Source of the DNA: an uncultured Eubacteriales bacterium
GTDB lineage: Bacteria > Bacillota > Clostridia > Oscillospirales > CAG-272
NCBI GenBank assembly: GCA_905205065.1
Contig: CAJLCI010000030.1
Span: forward strand, 1 to 28,727
DNA: 28,727 nucleotides
Direction: 5' to 3'
The stretch's first letter is position 1. Each line of letters opens with the position of its first letter. Under the pieces are notes generated by a model, which was given only the letters and a program-made list of their open reading frames with translations, was not told the DNA's origin and searched no databases. A program made the translations under genes and the position numbers. Positions 1 through 8,867 of this stretch are shown in pieces.

Positions 1-48
1 CGACCACCGACATCTACACTCTTTCCCTACACGACGCTCTTCCGATCT
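1..48 (+). other. Illumina TruSeq/P5 adapter remnant (assembly artefact)
   Basis: These bases match the last 48 nt of the Illumina P5/TruSeq universal adapter at 47 of 48 positions; the single difference is C instead of G at base 11. The segment ends exactly with the adapter's 3' terminus GATCT at 44-48. This is untrimmed library sequence fused to the contig end and is not genomic DNA. The adapter sequence is recalled from general knowledge, but the match is long and ends at the exact adapter junction, so confidence is very high. Confidence 0.97.
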
Positions 49-51
49 ATA

Positions 52-91
52 TTAAGGTAATATATTAATGTAATATATTAACGGTAATATA
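52..91. repeat. Three AT-rich 13/14-bp tandem repeats
   Basis: Three consecutive units, at 52-64, 65-77 and 78-91, follow the pattern TTAA-x-GTAATATA; the third has one extra base. They lie directly after the adapter and upstream of nadE. They could be part of an AT-rich promoter or operator region, or a low-complexity contig end. Because they abut the library artefact, assembly error here cannot be excluded. Confidence 0.6.
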
Positions 92-162
92 TAAACGGTG
101 TTCAGGCCAGAGATTATGTCCGGGACAGTTAAAATCCGAGAGTATACGAAAGGTGTTCAACG

Positions 163-2079
163 ATGAAGGATGGATTTATAAAGGTCGCGGCGGCAACGCC
201 TGAACTTGCTGTCGCAGACTGTACTTTTAATACAGAGCAGATCATATCGCTCATGAAAAAGGCGCAGAAGCAGGGTTCCTCCGTGATTGTATTTCCGGAG
301 CTCTGCATTACCGGCTATTGCTGTTCTGATTTGTTTTCGCAGGATCGTTTGCTTGAGGCGGCTGAAAGTTCTTTGATTAAAATAATAAAGGCAACTGAGG
401 ACACTTTACCGATTGTCTTTGTCGGTCTTCCAGTACAGGTGTGCGGCAAGCTGTATAACTGTGCCGCAGCGGTTCAGAACGGAAAGCTTCTCGGTCTTGT
501 GCCGAAAAGTTATCTGCCGAACTACAGTGAATTTTATGAAGCGCGGCATTTTGAGCCGGCAGACAGAAATGCTGAGTGTATCTGTATTTCTTTTGCGGGA
601 TTTACCGTTTTTTTTGGAACAAATCAGCTTTTCTGTCATAAAGGGATGAAGGATTTAATTATCGGTGCGGAAATATGCGAGGACGTATGGGGACAGCTTC
701 CCCCGTCGGTATCTCACTGTATGGCCGGAGCCACAGTGATTGTCAATCTTTCTGCTTCTCCGGAGTCGATAGGAAAGCCGGAATACCGCCGCGAGCTTGT
801 AGGTATTCATTCTGCGCGCAATATATGCGGCTATGTATATTCTAACTCAGGCGAGGGAGAGTCGACAACAGATCTTGTCTATTCCGGTCACTCTGTAATA
901 TGTGAAAACGGAGCGTTTCTTGCGGAGCGCATGCCGTTTGAAAAAAAAGATGTTATTTATACGGAACTTGATGTCAAGCGGCTTGTACATGAACGCAGAA
1001 GGATTACGGACTTTAAAGTCTCTTTTAACAGCAGCTACAAATATATTTATTTTGACGGCGGCATGTGTGACACTGATCTGACAAGAAGTTTTTCCAAGCG
1101 TCCGTTTGTTCCGGAAGACGAAAAAAGTCTTGCCGGCCGATGCAGGTTTATACTCGATATGCAATCATCGGCGCTTGCCAAGCGTCTTCGTCATGCGGGA
1201 TGCCGTACAGCTGTCATCGGAATTTCCGGGGGTCTTGATTCTACTCTTGCGCTTCTTGTGACGGCTTCCGCAATGGATAAGCTGGGAAAGAGCCGTGACG
1301 ATATTGTCACGGTTACAATGCCATGTTTTGGAACGGGAAAACGTACAAGAGGAAACGCGGAAAAGCTTTGCGAGTATCTGAATACAAGATTTGTGTGTAT
1401 TGATATTGCCGATGCGGTTAAAATTCATCTGCGTGACATTGATCATCCGGATGACGTATATGATGTAACTTATGAAAACGCTCAGGCAAGGGAACGTACT
1501 CAGGTGCTTATGGATATGGCTAACAAAACCGGCGGTATAGTGATCGGAACAGGAGATCTTTCGGAGATGGCGCTGGGATGGTCTACCTATAACGGCGATC
1601 ATATGTCGATGTACGGAGTTAACTGTTCTGTGCCGAAAACTCTTGTGCGTTATCTTGTTTCATATTATGCCGAATACTGTGCCGATAAAAGGCTTGCGTC
1701 GGTGCTGCGTGATGTGCTTGATACTCCGGTTTCTCCGGAGCTGATTCCGGCGGCGCACGGGGAAGAACTTGGACAGCGCACGGAGGATATACTGGGTACT
1801 TATGAACTTCATGATTTTTTCCTTTATTATTTTGTAAGATTCGGATATTCGCCGGCAAAAATTCTTAGAATTGCAAAGACAGCGTTTGCCGGAACATACG
1901 AAACAGATTATATAGAATCTACGCTTCGCACATTTATAAAACGGTTCTTTATTCAGCAGTTTAAGCGTTCATGTACTCCGGACGGAGTTAAGGTCGGTTC
2001 GGTGACGCTCTCTCCGCGCGGTGATTGGAGAATGCCGTCTGACGCTTGTTTTGGCGATTTTATTTCTGAAATAGAATAG
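163..2079 (+). CDS. nadE: Glutamine-dependent NAD+ synthetase
   Basis: This cytoplasmic enzyme makes NAD+ from nicotinic acid adenine dinucleotide, ATP and glutamine, the last step of NAD synthesis. Residues 1 to about 270 form a nitrilase-type glutaminase domain with the expected triad: Glu46 in FPELCITGY, Lys115 in VPKSYLPNY and Cys172 in GAEICEDVWG. The C-terminal synthetase domain carries the ATP-pyrophosphatase P-loop SGGLDS at residues 355-360 and the downstream motif GTGDLSEMALGWSTYNGDH. The length of 638 aa is typical for the fused bacterial form. The ATG follows AAAGG with a 9-nt gap in the leader TATACGAAAGGT. The gene is a housekeeping neighbour and has no evident link to the glycan genes. 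Its 3' end converges on the acyltransferase operon. Confidence 0.97.
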   Translation: MKDGFIKVAAATPELAVADCTFNTEQIISLMKKAQKQGSSVIVFPELCITGYCCSDLFSQDRLLEAAESSLIKIIKATEDTLPIVFVGLPVQVCGKLYNCAAAVQNGKLLGLVPKSYLPNYSEFYEARHFEPADRNAECICISFAGFTVFFGTNQLFCHKGMKDLIIGAEICEDVWGQLPPSVSHCMAGATVIVNLSASPESIGKPEYRRELVGIHSARNICGYVYSNSGEGESTTDLVYSGHSVICENGAFLAERMPFEKKDVIYTELDVKRLVHERRRITDFKVSFNSSYKYIYFDGGMCDTDLTRSFSKRPFVPEDEKSLAGRCRFILDMQSSALAKRLRHAGCRTAVIGISGGLDSTLALLVTASAMDKLGKSRDDIVTVTMPCFGTGKRTRGNAEKLCEYLNTRFVCIDIADAVKIHLRDIDHPDDVYDVTYENAQARERTQVLMDMANKTGGIVIGTGDLSEMALGWSTYNGDHMSMYGVNCSVPKTLVRYLVSYYAEYCADKRLASVLRDVLDTPVSPELIPAAHGEELGQRTEDILGTYELHDFFLYYFVRFGYSPAKILRIAKTAFAGTYETDYIESTLRTFIKRFFIQQFKRSCTPDGVKVGSVTLSPRGDWRMPSDACFGDFISEIE

Positions 2080-2112
2080 ATTTGTATTTGTTCATTGTCT
2101 TCGGCAATAAAC

Positions 2113-2154
2113 AAAAGAGTCTGCAGCATAAATACTTATGCTGCAGACTCTTTT
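2113..2154. terminator. Bidirectional intrinsic terminator between convergent genes
   Basis: A perfect 19-bp stem (2113-2131 paired with 2136-2154) encloses a 4-nt loop, ATAC. The stem starts AAAAGAGTCTGCAGC and ends with TTTT, so each strand has a U-tract after a stable hairpin. It sits between the stop codons of nadE (plus) and the DHHW protein gene (minus) and can stop transcription from both sides. Confidence 0.93.
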
Positions 2155-2270
2155 AAATAATTTTTTATAAACGGATAACTTCTTTTTATCTTACTGCAAT
2201 CCGATAACGAAATGGCTTATAGAAGCTTTGAAGCTTTTGGCTTTGCTGATATTAAATGCTTTTTCGTTTA

Positions 2271-4088
2271 TTATCCGAGCGATTCAAGATCCACTCCAAC
2301 GCAGGCAAAGTAGTACGACGCCCATTTTATACTGTTCTGGCTTTGTATATTTCCAGTTACGAGGATGTCGGTAAGTCCGTAATCCTTAAAGTGATCATAT
2401 ATGTTTATGTCGCAGTATCTTGGATCAATTACAATTATATTTCCGTAATGTTCAGTGAGAAACGGAACAAGGGCGTTTCCGTAGGAATCCTTTATGACGA
2501 GAATGGATAGATCCTGAGGATTATCAGGAACATTGATTACTGTATATGGATTGTCTCCTGCAATAAAAGCCTGATAGTTGCCGCTCTCTCCTATAATTGT
2601 CCGGTTGTAGGTTACTGTTGTTCCGTCGTGTTTTGTAACCGTCATGGTTGCAGGTTTTGTCGGATAATATACTTCTACCTGATCAATAAAATCTTTTACC
2701 CGTTCGTCTCCGGTAAAATTGTACATTGATCCGTTATAGGAATAGTTAATAACTTCGCGGTTCATATCGGACAGTGAAGTCGGAGAAAAACCTGCCGACT
2801 CGGCAAAGACGCGGTATGCATAATATGCGCCGAGCTGCGTCCAGTGATGGTCGCTTTTAAAGTAAAGGTACTCTGTACGGTGTGAAAAAATTTCATCGTA
2901 GGTATTGACAAAATTTATCCCAGGACTCATTCTTGACTGCATATTGTCGAGAATATATTTTTGACTCGTAAATTTTTCCGTAATTTCGGGATTGTCTATT
3001 AAAACGGAAGAAACAGGAGCCGGCATGATACTTATTCTTGTATCGGGGAAAAGCGATTTGTAATAATCAAGGCATCTGGAAATATAACCGACGGATTGTT
3101 TTCCGTAATTTGAAATTGTATAAACCGCACCGTTGTAAATAAAAAGTCCGTTCGCAAGGAAATCGGCTTCTCCGTCATTATTTGTAACGGTTACCGACGT
3201 GACAGTAACGGCGCATACGGCAGACGCCTCTCCGTAATTGATTGTAAAACTCGAGGTTCCTTCGGCAAGTCCGCCGACAATAATCCTGTTATCGGAAATC
3301 GAAGCGGATATTATCTCGCTTCCGGATGTAACCGTCGGAGAGATAGCTGCGGAATCATCTGCCCCTGTTATTATAAAATCAATTGTCGCCGTACTCCCGA
3401 CAGGGAGACTGATTTCTGATTGAGACAGGGAAACAGATATAATGTGTGTTTCCGGGGGATCCGTTTCCGGCTCTGTTACCGCAGGTGTGACCGCTTCTTC
3501 AGACTGAAGCCTGTTTAATTCTTCTTCAAGTTTTTCACTGATGTTGGGGTCGGTTTCTTTTTCTGTGCCTGTGTTTGACAGCACTGAAAAATTACCGGAT
3601 ATTCCGTAAAGTGAAGGTATTTTCCTTGAAACAAGAACCATTTTTTCACGAAAAATAAACGTGTCTGAAAAAAACAGCGAGAGCTGATCAAAACATGATC
3701 CGTCACAAAGTGAAGAATATGAAAAGACCGGCATCTTTGTAAGCTCGCGTTTTTCATTTTCTGAGACAGTGGGCCGGTCAGGCTGAATAAGATTCAGAAT
3801 TACAATTGAAAAATACAGAATACCCAGCAATGCAAGTCCGAATTTTTCGGGCGCCTTTTTTCTTCTTTTTTTTCTGACATTTGCCGGATGATAGTTTGGA
3901 TTTTTAAATTGTTTTACGGAAGTTTTTACGTTGGCCGTACGCTTATTGTGTGTGTCCGGAGATTCTCGGAGAAATTCATCGAAGTCCTGCTGTTCGGCGC
4001 TCTCATATATAAATTCGGAAAAGCCGTTGATGTCGGCGGATGTCGGCGTTATTTTCTTATTTGAAGTAGTATTACTGTTTTTTTTCAC
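2271..4088 (-). CDS. DHHW/AlgX-like membrane-anchored protein with Ig-like insert, glycan O-acylation partner
   Basis: This is a member of the DHHW (AlgJ/AlgX/SGNH-like) family, which works with MBOAT proteins to acetylate extracellular polysaccharide. A Lys/Arg-rich cytoplasmic head (residues 67-81) precedes one transmembrane segment at about 82-100, so most of the protein lies outside the membrane. The family motif SDHHW is at residues 411-415, in YFKSDHHWTQLGAYYAY, and a downstream KDSYGNA block resembles the family's C-terminal active-site region. Unusually, residues about 215-299 look like a BIG2-type immunoglobulin-like domain, preceded by a Pro/Glu/Thr-rich linker, and sit between the membrane anchor and the catalytic part. 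The start is GTG at 4086-4088, with AAGGAG (4098-4103) nine bases upstream. Only 29 nt separate it from the MBOAT gene, so the two are co-transcribed. The actual acceptor glycan is unknown. Confidence 0.85.
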   Translation of the reverse strand: MKKNSNTTSNKKITPTSADINGFSEFIYESAEQQDFDEFLRESPDTHNKRTANVKTSVKQFKNPNYHPANVRKKRRKKAPEKFGLALLGILYFSIVILNLIQPDRPTVSENEKRELTKMPVFSYSSLCDGSCFDQLSLFFSDTFIFREKMVLVSRKIPSLYGISGNFSVLSNTGTEKETDPNISEKLEEELNRLQSEEAVTPAVTEPETDPPETHIISVSLSQSEISLPVGSTATIDFIITGADDSAAISPTVTSGSEIISASISDNRIIVGGLAEGTSSFTINYGEASAVCAVTVTSVTVTNNDGEADFLANGLFIYNGAVYTISNYGKQSVGYISRCLDYYKSLFPDTRISIMPAPVSSVLIDNPEITEKFTSQKYILDNMQSRMSPGINFVNTYDEIFSHRTEYLYFKSDHHWTQLGAYYAYRVFAESAGFSPTSLSDMNREVINYSYNGSMYNFTGDERVKDFIDQVEVYYPTKPATMTVTKHDGTTVTYNRTIIGESGNYQAFIAGDNPYTVINVPDNPQDLSILVIKDSYGNALVPFLTEHYGNIIVIDPRYCDINIYDHFKDYGLTDILVTGNIQSQNSIKWASYYFACVGVDLESLG

Positions 4089-4097
4089 AGCTTTTCG

Positions 4098-4103
4098 CTC
4101 CTT
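4098..4103 (-). promoter_or_regulatory. Shine-Dalgarno site that supports a GTG start
   Basis: On the minus strand AAGGAG lies 9 nt before the GTG at 4088-4086. It fixes the start of the DHHW protein at a non-ATG codon. Confidence 0.75.
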
Positions 4104-4117
4104 GGTAATATTTTCAG

Positions 4118-5590
4118 TTAAAATCTGAAATATAAAAATGGGTTATATGAATTTCCCGCAAGTCTTACGGTTGAAACGGCAACGAGGAAAATAATAGCGA
4201 CCGTCATATATATAGTTTTTGATTTTCGGCTGAATTTGCCGAGCTTTTTTTCGGCAAGTCTGATAAGAAAAGGTATAACGGGAAGGGACAATAATATCGA
4301 TGCCGTTAACAAGAAAATATTTTCGGAAATCACCGAGTTTGTGTATATATCTGTAAAACCTCCGGTTCCGACTCCGAAGAGATAACCGAGATTTTTGAAA
4401 GTCTCTGACTCGAAACTGAAAATTGCCATTCCGAAAACCGTAATAACAGCAAAGTATATTCGCGACAAAAACTTTCCTGTAAATCCGGTAAATATTTTTT
4501 TAAAAACTGGCTGAAGAAACATTTCCAGAGTTAGAAATACAAAATAATATAGTCCCCAGAGAATATAGTTCCAGTTTGCACCGTGCCAGAGACCGGTCAT
4601 CGACCATACAATAAAAAGCGCAATTATCGTCGGAATGGTTCTTGCAGCTTTTTTATGTCCGGACCCCGAAAGCTTTTTTGTAAACTTGCGTATCACACGG
4701 GAACGCATTACCGGGTAAAACAGATAATCTTTAAACCATGTGCTGAGCGATATATGCCAGCGATGCCAAAACTCTGTGGCGCTTTTGCTTATGAAAGGAT
4801 AGGCAAAATTTTCAGGTATGCGGAATCCGAAAACTTCGGAAAGTCCGATTGCCATATCACTGTAACCTGAAAAATCAAAATAAATCTGAAGCGTGAAGAA
4901 CAGTGCAGCTGCCCACCGGGCTAAAATGGTCGGTGCGCCGGTAAGTCCGAGCAGACTGTCGACTGCGGCAGCACAGCTGTTTGCAATGACAGCTTTTTTG
5001 CCGAGACCGACGGAAAACCGGAATAATCCGTAGAATATTTTCCTTGGAGTGGGGTTTATTCTGTCAAGCTGTGACGCCATATCTTCATATCTGACGATAG
5101 GCCCCGCTGTGAGCTGTGGGAAAAACGATATGTACAACAGAAGCTTGACAAATGATTTTTGACTCGGACATGTTCCTCTGTAAACGTCAATTATATACGA
5201 TATAGATTGGAAAATAAAGAAGCTGATTCCAATCGGAAGTCTGATGGACGTCAGGGGAATTGCTGTCCCGAATAATGAATTTACAGTATTTATAAAAAAA
5301 TCTGTATATTTAAAGATTCCTAAAAGAACAAGATTAATGATTACAGCCGCCGCCGTCCAGAGCTTGGAATGATTTGAAAAACGCGGGCTATCAATCATCC
5401 GACCGAATATGTAGTTGAAAACGACTGTTCCGATCATTAAAAATACATAGACCGGTTCTCCCCACGCATAAAAAATCAGGGAGAATATTACCAGAAGTAT
5501 TCTTCTGTATGAAGTATTTTTAATCAGAAAAAAGAGAATCAGAATTAACGGCAGAAAGGCATATAAAAAAAACAGACTTGAAAATAACAT
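4118..5590 (-). CDS. MBOAT family O-acyltransferase (AlgI-like)
   Basis: This polytopic membrane protein of the membrane-bound O-acyltransferase family probably passes an acyl group, usually acetyl, across the membrane to a glycan with the DHHW protein next door. It is strongly hydrophobic throughout. It shows the AlgI signatures YAWGEP near residue 43, FFPQLTAGPIVRYEDM near 158, DFSGYSDMAIGL near 240, EFWHRWHISLSTWFKDYLFYP near 275 and TGLWHGANWNYILWG near 334. The His in LWHGANW is the conserved catalytic His of the family. The length of 490 aa is normal. I chose ATG at 5590 because AGGGG (5599-5603) is 8 nt upstream; an in-frame TTG at 5596 would leave only 2 nt. First gene of a two-gene operon driven by the promoter at 5701-5728. 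DltB is a relative, but no dlt genes are adjacent. Confidence 0.92.
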   Translation of the reverse strand: MLFSSLFFLYAFLPLILILFFLIKNTSYRRILLVIFSLIFYAWGEPVYVFLMIGTVVFNYIFGRMIDSPRFSNHSKLWTAAAVIINLVLLGIFKYTDFFINTVNSLFGTAIPLTSIRLPIGISFFIFQSISYIIDVYRGTCPSQKSFVKLLLYISFFPQLTAGPIVRYEDMASQLDRINPTPRKIFYGLFRFSVGLGKKAVIANSCAAAVDSLLGLTGAPTILARWAAALFFTLQIYFDFSGYSDMAIGLSEVFGFRIPENFAYPFISKSATEFWHRWHISLSTWFKDYLFYPVMRSRVIRKFTKKLSGSGHKKAARTIPTIIALFIVWSMTGLWHGANWNYILWGLYYFVFLTLEMFLQPVFKKIFTGFTGKFLSRIYFAVITVFGMAIFSFESETFKNLGYLFGVGTGGFTDIYTNSVISENIFLLTASILLSLPVIPFLIRLAEKKLGKFSRKSKTIYMTVAIIFLVAVSTVRLAGNSYNPFLYFRF

Positions 5591-5700
5591 TGACAATACC
5601 CCTGATAAAAAGTATCCGGAAAGTTATAAAATTAGTGGTTTTGAGTACGGCTTCAGAGTATCTTCCGTGCCGTCTCCTATCTGATGATGCAGCAAATAAT

Positions 5701-5728
5701 ATTCTACCATATTTTATTTAAAAGTCAA
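5701..5728 (-). promoter_or_regulatory. Sigma-A-type promoter for the MBOAT-DHHW operon
   Basis: Read on the minus strand, -35 TTGACT (5728-5723, 5 of 6 to consensus) and -10 TAGAAT (5706-5701, 5 of 6) are separated by 16 nt. Transcription would start near 5694, giving a leader of about 100 nt before the MBOAT ATG at 5590. Confidence 0.62.
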
Positions 5729-5950
5729 GGAGAAGAGGAAAAAAACAAGGGGTCAATTTTTGGCGAATTTGTGGGAAATACAAATGATGGTTTTTTCACA
5801 GTCTTTATTATTACGCATCATTAAGGAGGAAATGAATTCCAGATATAGCCATTAAAGGAATTTTTAATAAATTATTGACAGTCATTTTATCGCATCGGAA
5901 TATCGTTATATTTTTTCGCCATAAAAACACAAGTATTAATCATTAAACTG

Positions 5951-5959
5951 TGGTATAAA
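5951..5959 (+). promoter_or_regulatory. Possible extended -10 promoter for the beta-helix block
   Basis: TGG followed by TATAAA matches an extended -10 element (TGn plus 5 of 6). No good -35 is found 16-18 nt upstream. The start would be about 165 nt before the gene at 6131. This is a weak call from base pattern only. Confidence 0.28.
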
Positions 5960-6130
5960 TACGATAGGGTAATAACATGGCATAGTAGTCTGTTCGTACT
6001 GCATTTGTTTCGTTTTATGGTTCAATTTGGTGCGGCCTGCTTGTCTTTTACTTATCTTTAGATACTGTTTTCCTATAAATCAGAGCTTTATTTATGGAAA
6101 CCTTCATAACCCAAAGGAGAAACCAATCGA

Positions 6131-8635
6131 ATGCAAAAACTTAATGATAAAACTGATAAGGTAATTATCAGACATGTGACCAATGCAGTTCCGGCAGGAA
6201 ATCTTGCTGTGATAACCGGAGACGGTTTTAAAAATGCGAGAGTATTTGCAAACAAACTCGGAGCAAGTTCCGATATTATCAAAGCCGCACTTAAGGCCGG
6301 CAAGAATATTGAAGATATGAATTTTGCTTCGGGAACAGATATTGAACTTGAAGTAGTAAAAAATTCAGATGATCATGTTCTGACAGTAAAAACTCCCGAA
6401 GGAGTATTCAGTGGATGGCAGATTGTTATAAAAAGTGATGACGGCGAAAGCTCCCCGTTTAATATGAATGTTCCGGAATTTAAGTGGATTCAGAATGAAA
6501 TTCTTACAGTCGGCGGGGAATTTCGTGTTTTCGGTCATTGCTTTGCAGCTCCGGACTGTTTTGACCTTTCCGGAGAAGAGGTTCACGGATATGGAATGAT
6601 GCTTACGGATGGGCATGGCGTTAGTGTATTTCTGCGCGATGGCAGAGGCGATATTTACGATTTAAAGGTTAAGTCGGCAAGCTGCTATGAAGTACGTGCG
6701 GAGATGCCGGTGACGGCGGCGTGCGGAAAGTGTACCGTTTATATAATGAATGATAAGAGCGGCGTACCCGTTTCGTTTGAAACAGAGATATTCGAAAGAA
6801 ATTATCTTGACGCGGTTAAAAACTGCGGCAAGGTGTTTAATGTACTTGATTACGGGGCGGCTGTTATAAAACCGATATCCAAGGATTATGTAAAAAATAA
6901 TACTTTTGAAAAGACTCCTGACAGCGCACCCGGTTTTCAGCGCGCGCTCGATGCCGCTGCCGATAACGGCGGAGGAACAGTCTTTGTGCCGAACGGACGT
7001 TACCATTTTTACAACTCTATTCATATACCGCGCGGAGTAAAGCTCAAGGGAGAGGATCAGAACCGGGTATGGCTTGAGCTTCCTCTCGGAATGAATCCAA
7101 TAGATGGTTGGGGTACTTATCAGGAAGGAATGAAAATTCCGGTATTTATCAAAGGCGACGGTGATTTTGTAATTGAAAATATAAACATTATGAGTGTTTA
7201 TTCCGCTGTGGTAATCGGCGCTCCGATACGTGAAGGAAAACCGAAGCTCGGTGATGACAGCTATAATCGTGTGCCGTGTTATTCAAACATGATTGACGAT
7301 GACAGAGATGCGGATAATGTTGTTATAAAAAATTGTCATATATACCAGTCTCCTACATATATTGTACACCGCAAGGCAGATCCTACAGATCAGTTTTACG
7401 TTCCCGAATACAACAATTCCAAAAAGTTTCTTCAGCCCATTACAAATTATCCTGCGCTTACGAATGTTTGGGTGGCTGTTGCAATCAAGGGAAGAAACGT
7501 CAAAATTCTTGATAATTTTATAGAGGGCGGCGGAAATTGTCTGGCGATACTCGGCGGTCAGAATGTGGTTATAAGCGGAAACACTATGGTGGGCGGAGAT
7601 ATGGCCGGATGTATTGACTTCTTTTCTACTTCATATAACCCCGACAGTCACTGGAGACGCAAGTGCAAAAATATCATACTTGAGAACAATGTGTTTGATA
7701 TTGCCTCCAAGACAAGCCGTGCGGCTTTCTGGATTATGGAGGAACACGCCAATTATTATATGGCGAACAATGTTATAAAGCCGTTTATGTGGCATTGCGA
7801 TTCGGAAGGCTTCTGCTTCCATATATGGAGCAATCACATGGAGGTTCCTGTAAAGAAGACTGACGGAACAAGACTTGTAATTGATATGGACAAACTGTAT
7901 GAGAGATACGGAGAGGATTGTCTGAAAGGCCTTTTTGAGGGGCATGAAGTTGTTAAGGATGCATTTAACCGCGGCTGTGTATATATAACCGGAGGGCGCG
8001 GAGCGGGAATTCGTATGCCTGTCAAAGAGAGCGGGGGAGACGGGGTAACGCTGGAGGCTCCGCTTGACTGTGAGCTTGACGATACGAGCGTTGTATGTCT
8101 TTCCGATTTTATGAAATTTGAAAATACGTATGTTATAGAAAATGAAGTAAGCGCGCTGGGACGCGGTATCTATTACTGGGGCGGAACTTATTCTAATATT
8201 ATCGACGGCAACTGGCTGCACGATAACGGAGGAGTTCTTATGGAAGATCTCAGTGGATGCGGTCCGACATGGAATTGTGCCGGAGAGATTTTCGGCCAGA
8301 TACTCAATAACCGTGTAACACGCGCAAGAGGATTTTACAGTAACAGTGCTACGATAGGGCTGCTCGGCGGCGAAACGCATGACAGCACAATTTCGGTTGT
8401 TGTCCGCGGAAATACCGCTGAGGATGACTGCACTTTTACCGCTCTTCCGCGGCGTGATCATAAGGATGGCAGCATGAGTTACCGCGGAGTGGTATTTGAA
8501 AACAATGTATCGCGTAATTCGGTCTGCGGAATTGAAATAGGCGACGGCGTCAGCGCGGTAGTTCGTAATCATAAATTTGAAAATGTTGATAAAGAATATG
8601 ATGACGGCGGGGCTGACCTTACCGTTATAGATTGA
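6131..8635 (+). CDS. Leaderless pectate-lyase-3/GH28-related right-handed beta-helix protein
   Basis: Residues about 235-310 match the pectate_lyase_3 superfamily entry pattern: VFNVLDYGA, then a polar stretch, APGFQRALDAAADNGGGTVFVPNGRYHF and an IPRGVKLKGE turn. Many Asn-rich beta-helix rungs follow to the end (for example VVIKNCHIY, VVISGNTMVGG, ILENNVFDI). The N-terminal 1-225 looks like two beta-sandwich modules of IPT/TIG type (AVITGDGFKNARVFA, then GGEFRVFGHCF). The family includes polygalacturonases, lyases and epimerases on acidic polysaccharides; the exact activity cannot be told. There is no signal peptide. AAAGGAGA (6113-6120) is 10 nt before the ATG, and an in-frame TAA at 6107 rules out an upstream extension. 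It is therefore probably cytoplasmic, acting on imported oligosaccharides, unless exported by a non-classical route. It differs clearly from the seven GH141-like paralogues downstream. Confidence 0.75.
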   Translation: MQKLNDKTDKVIIRHVTNAVPAGNLAVITGDGFKNARVFANKLGASSDIIKAALKAGKNIEDMNFASGTDIELEVVKNSDDHVLTVKTPEGVFSGWQIVIKSDDGESSPFNMNVPEFKWIQNEILTVGGEFRVFGHCFAAPDCFDLSGEEVHGYGMMLTDGHGVSVFLRDGRGDIYDLKVKSASCYEVRAEMPVTAACGKCTVYIMNDKSGVPVSFETEIFERNYLDAVKNCGKVFNVLDYGAAVIKPISKDYVKNNTFEKTPDSAPGFQRALDAAADNGGGTVFVPNGRYHFYNSIHIPRGVKLKGEDQNRVWLELPLGMNPIDGWGTYQEGMKIPVFIKGDGDFVIENINIMSVYSAVVIGAPIREGKPKLGDDSYNRVPCYSNMIDDDRDADNVVIKNCHIYQSPTYIVHRKADPTDQFYVPEYNNSKKFLQPITNYPALTNVWVAVAIKGRNVKILDNFIEGGGNCLAILGGQNVVISGNTMVGGDMAGCIDFFSTSYNPDSHWRRKCKNIILENNVFDIASKTSRAAFWIMEEHANYYMANNVIKPFMWHCDSEGFCFHIWSNHMEVPVKKTDGTRLVIDMDKLYERYGEDCLKGLFEGHEVVKDAFNRGCVYITGGRGAGIRMPVKESGGDGVTLEAPLDCELDDTSVVCLSDFMKFENTYVIENEVSALGRGIYYWGGTYSNIIDGNWLHDNGGVLMEDLSGCGPTWNCAGEIFGQILNNRVTRARGFYSNSATIGLLGGETHDSTISVVVRGNTAEDDCTFTALPRRDHKDGSMSYRGVVFENNVSRNSVCGIEIGDGVSAVVRNHKFENVDKEYDDGGADLTVID

Positions 8636-8645
8636 TGAATTGTTA

Positions 8646-8784
8646 AAAGCGAGATGCTTTCGTTTTTTAAAACGTTCGCCTGCAAAGGATTTCGTCTCTT
8701 AAGGCGGCAGGTTTCACTCGCTTTTTCCGCGGCGGTGGTATATCCACTATTATAGCGCCTTATAGAGGGCTTTGCCCTTTATAA
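8646..8784 (-). repeat. Degenerate intergenic repeat element, copy A
   Basis: Read on the minus strand this stretch resembles 17466-17570 in the same order. Both have GGGCAAAGC with CT-TATAAG, then a GTGG/CCAC hairpin with a 5-nt loop (ATATA here, TACAT in copy B), then GGAAAAAG-GAG, then AGGCGAACG-TTTTAA. A separate hairpin at 8760-8784 has an 11-bp stem with one G-T pair and a TTT loop. The element fills the gap between two beta-helix genes. It may be a non-coding dispersed repeat; no open frame is seen. The similarity was judged by eye. Confidence 0.55.
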
Positions 8785-8867
8785 AAACTAAAAATATGTT
8801 CGGCGGTTAAAAGAGAAATTCGGGACGCCGGCAGTTTTAGCTCTATACGAAAGGTATGATATCAAAG

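Larger units (their letters stand above)
5597..6130. other. Divergent intergenic region (534 bp)
   Basis: No gene is seen here. The region separates the minus-strand acyltransferase operon from the plus-strand glycan block and contains the operon promoter at 5701-5728. Towards the plus-strand gene there is a TTGACA at 5875-5880 without a well-spaced -10, and an extended -10-like TGGTATAAA at 5951-5959. AATTCC and GGAATT at about 5834-5860 could pair around 16 nt, but no clear terminator follows. A consensus-like AAGGAGG at about 5823 precedes only a 7-codon reading frame. Confidence 0.6.

Noticed and set aside
5591..5596. TTG at 5596 as the start of the MBOAT protein
   Set aside because: It leaves only about 2 nt to AGGGG, while ATG at 5590 has 8 nt and is the stronger codon.
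5832..5855. Short frame (7 codons) after a consensus-like AAGGAGG, a possible leader peptide
   Set aside because: The spacing from AAGGAGG to ATG is only about 2 nt and no attenuator-type hairpin with T-run follows.
5875..5880. Perfect TTGACA as a -35 box for the gene at 6131
   Set aside because: No -10 with more than 3 of 6 matches lies 16-18 nt downstream; kept only as part of the intergenic description.
7631..8572. Open frame of 313 codons on the minus strand inside the 834-aa beta-helix gene
   Set aside because: The plus-strand gene has clear beta-helix motifs over the same bases; the minus frame has no recognisable domain and is a shadow of codon bias.
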